Source: CAYREX01 sp964423505
GTDB lineage: Bacteria; Fermentibacterota; Fermentibacteria; Fermentibacterales; JCC-6
Reading direction: 5' to 3'
NCBI GenBank assembly: GCA_964423505.1
Contig: CAYREX010000022.1
Span: 1-33,493, forward strand
DNA length: 33,493 nt
Positions 31,230 through 33,493 of the stretch are shown here, in pieces; within the stretch, counting starts at the first letter, position 1; every line of letters starts with the position of its first letter. The notes under the pieces are model-generated. The model was not told where the DNA came from. It made no database searches and saw nothing but the letters and a program-made list of their open reading frames with translations. A program made the position numbers and the translations under genes.

Positions 31230-32393
31230 ATGGAGATGGCAACTCGATTCCTGCAACCTCCGGGTGATTCCAGCTTCTTCCTCTTCGGGGCCAGAGGCAC
31301 CGGTAAGTCAACCTGGTGCGGCAGCAGGTTTCCGGATGCTGTCCGGCTGGATCTGCTCTCTCCCGACATCCTCCGAACCTACGCGGCCAGACCGGAGAGA
31401 TTGCGGGAGCTTGCCATGGGGGCCGGCCCCGGTGCGACCATAGTCATCGACGAGGTGCAGAAGGCAGCCGAGCTGCTTGCCGTGGTCCACGGTCTCCTTG
31501 AGGAGAAGCTCGGCTACAGGTTCGTGCTCACCGGATCGAGCTCAAGGAAGCTGAAGCGAGCGGGAGTGGACATGCTGGCGGGCAGGGCTCTGCTGCGGAC
31601 GATGCACCCGTTCATGGCAGCCGAGATCGGCGATGCCTTCGACCTGGACTCGGCACTCCGCCTGGGCATGCTCCCGGTAGTCCGCGACTCCGCTATGCCC
31701 GAGGAGGTTCTGCGAAGCTACGTGGGGACGTATGTCCAGGAGGAGGTGATGATGGAGGGGCTGGTGCGGTCGCTTGGCGGGTTCTCCAGGTTCCTGGAGG
31801 CCATCAGTCTCTCCCACGCCCAGCTCCTGAACATCAGCAACGTGGCGAGGGAGTGCAGCGTGGGCAGGAAGACCGTGGAGGGGTACATCTCCGTCCTGGA
31901 GGATCTTCTCATGGCCCGTCGCGTTCCCGTCTTCCGCCGGCGTGCCGGGCGGGAAACAACGATGCATCCGAAGCTCTACATCTTCGATGCCGGGGTCTTC
32001 CGCACCCTGAGGCCGATGGGTTCCCTGGACAGACCCGAGGAAGCAGCCGGAGCATCTCTCGAGGGGCTGGTGCACCAGCACCTGCGAGCCTGGATCGACT
32101 ACGGAGGAAAGGACCTTGAGCTCTTCTACTGGAGGACGAGGAGCGGAAGCGAGGTGGACTTCGTCCTCTACGGCCGTGACGGTTTCTGGGCCATCGAGGT
32201 AAAGCACTCGGACCGGTTGCGCACCGGTGATCTGAGGGCGCTGCGCAGCTTCACGGAGGAGTATCCGGAGTGTACGCCGCTCCTCCTGTACCGGGGTGAA
32301 TCTCCTCTCCTGGTCGATGGGGTCCGCTGTCTGGACGCGGAGAGCTTCCTGAGAGGTCTGGATCCTCTCCGCCCGGACCTGCTCGCGAGGTAG
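31230..32393 (+). CDS. AAA_14/DUF4143 ATPase
   Basis: P-loop ATPase of about 387 aa in the widespread AAA_14 plus DUF4143 family of unknown function. Walker A is GARGTGKST at 20-28, Walker B is IVIDEVQKA near 80, and a sensor-like LTGSSSRKLKR follows. The middle region looks like a winged helix (LLNISNVARECSVGRKTVEGYISVLEDLLMARRVPVF), and the C-terminal half contains EVDFVL followed by AIEVKHSD, a PD-(D/E)XK nuclease-like core. Such genes are scattered and mobile-looking in bacteria and archaea. Several upstream in-frame starts exist (31098, 31170, 31218); the ATG at 31230 follows GAGG at good spacing. Slightly lower GC than the preceding operon hints at acquired DNA. It lies between guaA and an IS91-type transposase. 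Confidence 0.8.
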   Translation: MEMATRFLQPPGDSSFFLFGARGTGKSTWCGSRFPDAVRLDLLSPDILRTYAARPERLRELAMGAGPGATIVIDEVQKAAELLAVVHGLLEEKLGYRFVLTGSSSRKLKRAGVDMLAGRALLRTMHPFMAAEIGDAFDLDSALRLGMLPVVRDSAMPEEVLRSYVGTYVQEEVMMEGLVRSLGGFSRFLEAISLSHAQLLNISNVARECSVGRKTVEGYISVLEDLLMARRVPVFRRRAGRETTMHPKLYIFDAGVFRTLRPMGSLDRPEEAAGASLEGLVHQHLRAWIDYGGKDLELFYWRTRSGSEVDFVLYGRDGFWAIEVKHSDRLRTGDLRALRSFTEEYPECTPLLLYRGESPLLVDGVRCLDAESFLRGLDPLRPDLLAR

Positions 32394-32416
32394 CCTCCCG
32401 GTGGATCTCCGACTCC

Positions 32417-32446
32417 TTGACCACCAATAGTAAACACATGTATACA
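32417..32446 (+). promoter_or_regulatory. Predicted promoter at the transposase element, with palindrome
   Basis: TTGACC (32417-32422) and TATACA (32441-32446) are 18 bp apart. The -10 lies in the perfect palindrome ATGTATACAT (32438-32447), flanked by ACACA and TGTGT arms at 32434-32438 and 32455-32459. This AT-rich, symmetric patch is unlike its surroundings and may be the end of the insertion element as well as its promoter. Confidence 0.45.
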
Positions 32447-32577
32447 TTACAGAGTGTGTGGTGAGCCGACCATGAGAGCATGCTCCGCTCCCTGCGGATA
32501 ACAAGGATCATGGCCGGTACGGCACCGGGCGAGAGGCTGGGCCGCCGGGCGCCTCACCCTTCACCTGGAGGTGAGAG

Positions 32578-33493
32578 GTGGGCGCCTGCTGCGTATTCCC
32601 AGACTGCTACAGGCCGAGGAGGCCGGGGGCATCCCCGCTCCACCGTCTGCTCGACTCGGAGTTCGAGGAGTTCAGGAGGGTCTACGACGATCGGTTCTCC
32701 AGGCGCTACGGCTACTGGAGATCGGTCACGGACGAAGTCGTCCGGAGGTACCTGGACTGCGGCATCCTTAGCCGCGGCTTCGCCAGGATCCGCTGCGAGG
32801 AGTGCGGAGCAGAATACCTGCGCGCCTTCTCCTGCAAGTGCAGGGGCTTTTGTCCATCATGCAACAAGCGCAGGTCGCTCGGTCTCTCAACCTTCCTGGA
32901 GGAAGAGCTGCTGGAGCACGCGCCTCACCGTCACTGGGTCTGGAGCGTGCCGAAGCTCCTGAGGCTGCACTTCCTGCACCACCGGAGACTTCTGCCGAAG
33001 CTCTGCAGCTGCGCATGGAAGTCCGTGACCAGCTTCCTGTACGGGGCGACCGGCCGCCGCGACCTCTTCCCGGGCGGCGTGCTGGTCCCCCAGACCTTCG
33101 GCGGTCTGGCCAACTGGAATCCCCATGTCCACGGCCTGCTCACGGACATCTGCCGGGACAGGGAGGGCAACACATTCCCCTTGCCCCCCATCACCGACCA
33201 GGACCTTAAGGGCATCGAAAAGCTGTTCCGGTCTTTGGTGTTGAAGATGCTCCTGAAGGAGGAGAAGCTCTCTCCAGACCTCGCGGAGAAGATGCGTGGC
33301 TGGAAGCACAGCGGCTTCTCCGTGTACCGGGGGGAACCGGTCGAGGACGAGGAGGGGAGAAGGACTCTTGCGGAGTACCTTTCCAGGGCTCCCTTCTCGC
33401 TGGAGCGGATGACGGTCACGGAGGAAGGTGGTTCGGTCATCTACCGCGGCGAGCGGTTCCATCCCGGCCTCGGCCGCAACTTCGAGGTGACGG
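32578..33493 (+). mobile_element. IS91-type HUH transposase, cut by the window end
   Basis: The reading frame is open from GTG at 32578 to the window edge (305 codons). The start follows GGAGGTGAGAG, and an in-frame TGA at 32572 excludes any earlier start. It begins CYRPRRPGASPLHRLLDSEF, the usual IS91 opening, then RRYGYWRSVTDEVV and a zinc-binding knuckle: CEECG, CKCRGFCPSCNKRRS. The relaxase HUH motif is in NWNPHVHGLL (His codons at 33124 and 33130). The expected catalytic tyrosine region is LAEYLSRAPFSLERM near 33376-33420. Such proteins move by rolling-circle-like replication. No terminal repeat or right end can be judged in this window; the left end may be near 32434. Confidence 0.88.

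Overview
The window is GC-rich bacterial DNA (roughly two-thirds G+C by eye) with dense gene packing, Shine-Dalgarno-led starts, many GTG/TTG starts and several start/stop overlaps. Arginine is often AGG and isoleucine often ATA despite the high GC. Anaerobic ribonucleotide reduction, large M16 peptidases and secreted proteins would fit an anaerobic lineage of the FCB/Fermentibacterota sort. That placement is inference; no rRNA or other phylogenetic marker was compared.

Left part (1-5.4 kb): two adjacent aldehyde dehydrogenases open the window. One is a 1-pyrroline-5-carboxylate dehydrogenase (pruA) and the other an ALDH7-type aminoadipate-semialdehyde dehydrogenase. They are homologous steps of proline and lysine catabolism. 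A small SRPBCC-like protein, a diacylglycerol/lipid kinase and a divergent-PAP2 membrane protein follow.

Envelope and glycan part (5.4-13.5 kb): a secreted propeller-like protein is divergent from a DegT aminotransferase-MBOAT acyltransferase-SGNH hydrolase operon. That operon converges on a GT2-GT39 glycosyltransferase pair. Together they look like a set that makes, lipid-links and O-acylates a surface glycan. An APC-like permease lies beside it.

Nucleotide reduction part (13.6-18.9 kb): an operon on the minus strand carries anaerobic ribonucleotide reductase nrdD, its activase nrdG and a GHMP kinase. The nrdD reading frame is interrupted by an in-frame TGA. The glycyl-radical segment is encoded by a separate 54-codon ORF that starts 3 nt after that stop, has its own Shine-Dalgarno, and overlaps the nrdG start. 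Two NrdR-box-like sites in the canonical tandem arrangement lie upstream of nrdD. A divergent DMT transporter follows.

Peptidase part (18.8-25.4 kb, minus strand): a secreted two-domain M16 peptidase, a secreted LamG-like protein, a second M16 peptidase without signal peptide, and an HPP-family membrane protein form one apparent operon. The LamG-like protein and the propeller-like protein at 5.5-6.2 kb are unrelated in sequence, yet both end in a W-G-x-[LI]-K tail, a possible C-terminal signal.

Right part (25.5-33.5 kb): a carbon-nitrogen hydrolase precedes pyrG-purF-guaA, three glutamine amidotransferases of nucleotide synthesis with overlapping or coupled frames. An AAA_14/DUF4143 ATPase and an IS91-type transposase cut off by the window edge complete the sequence. 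I saw no tRNA, rRNA, CRISPR array or prophage genes.
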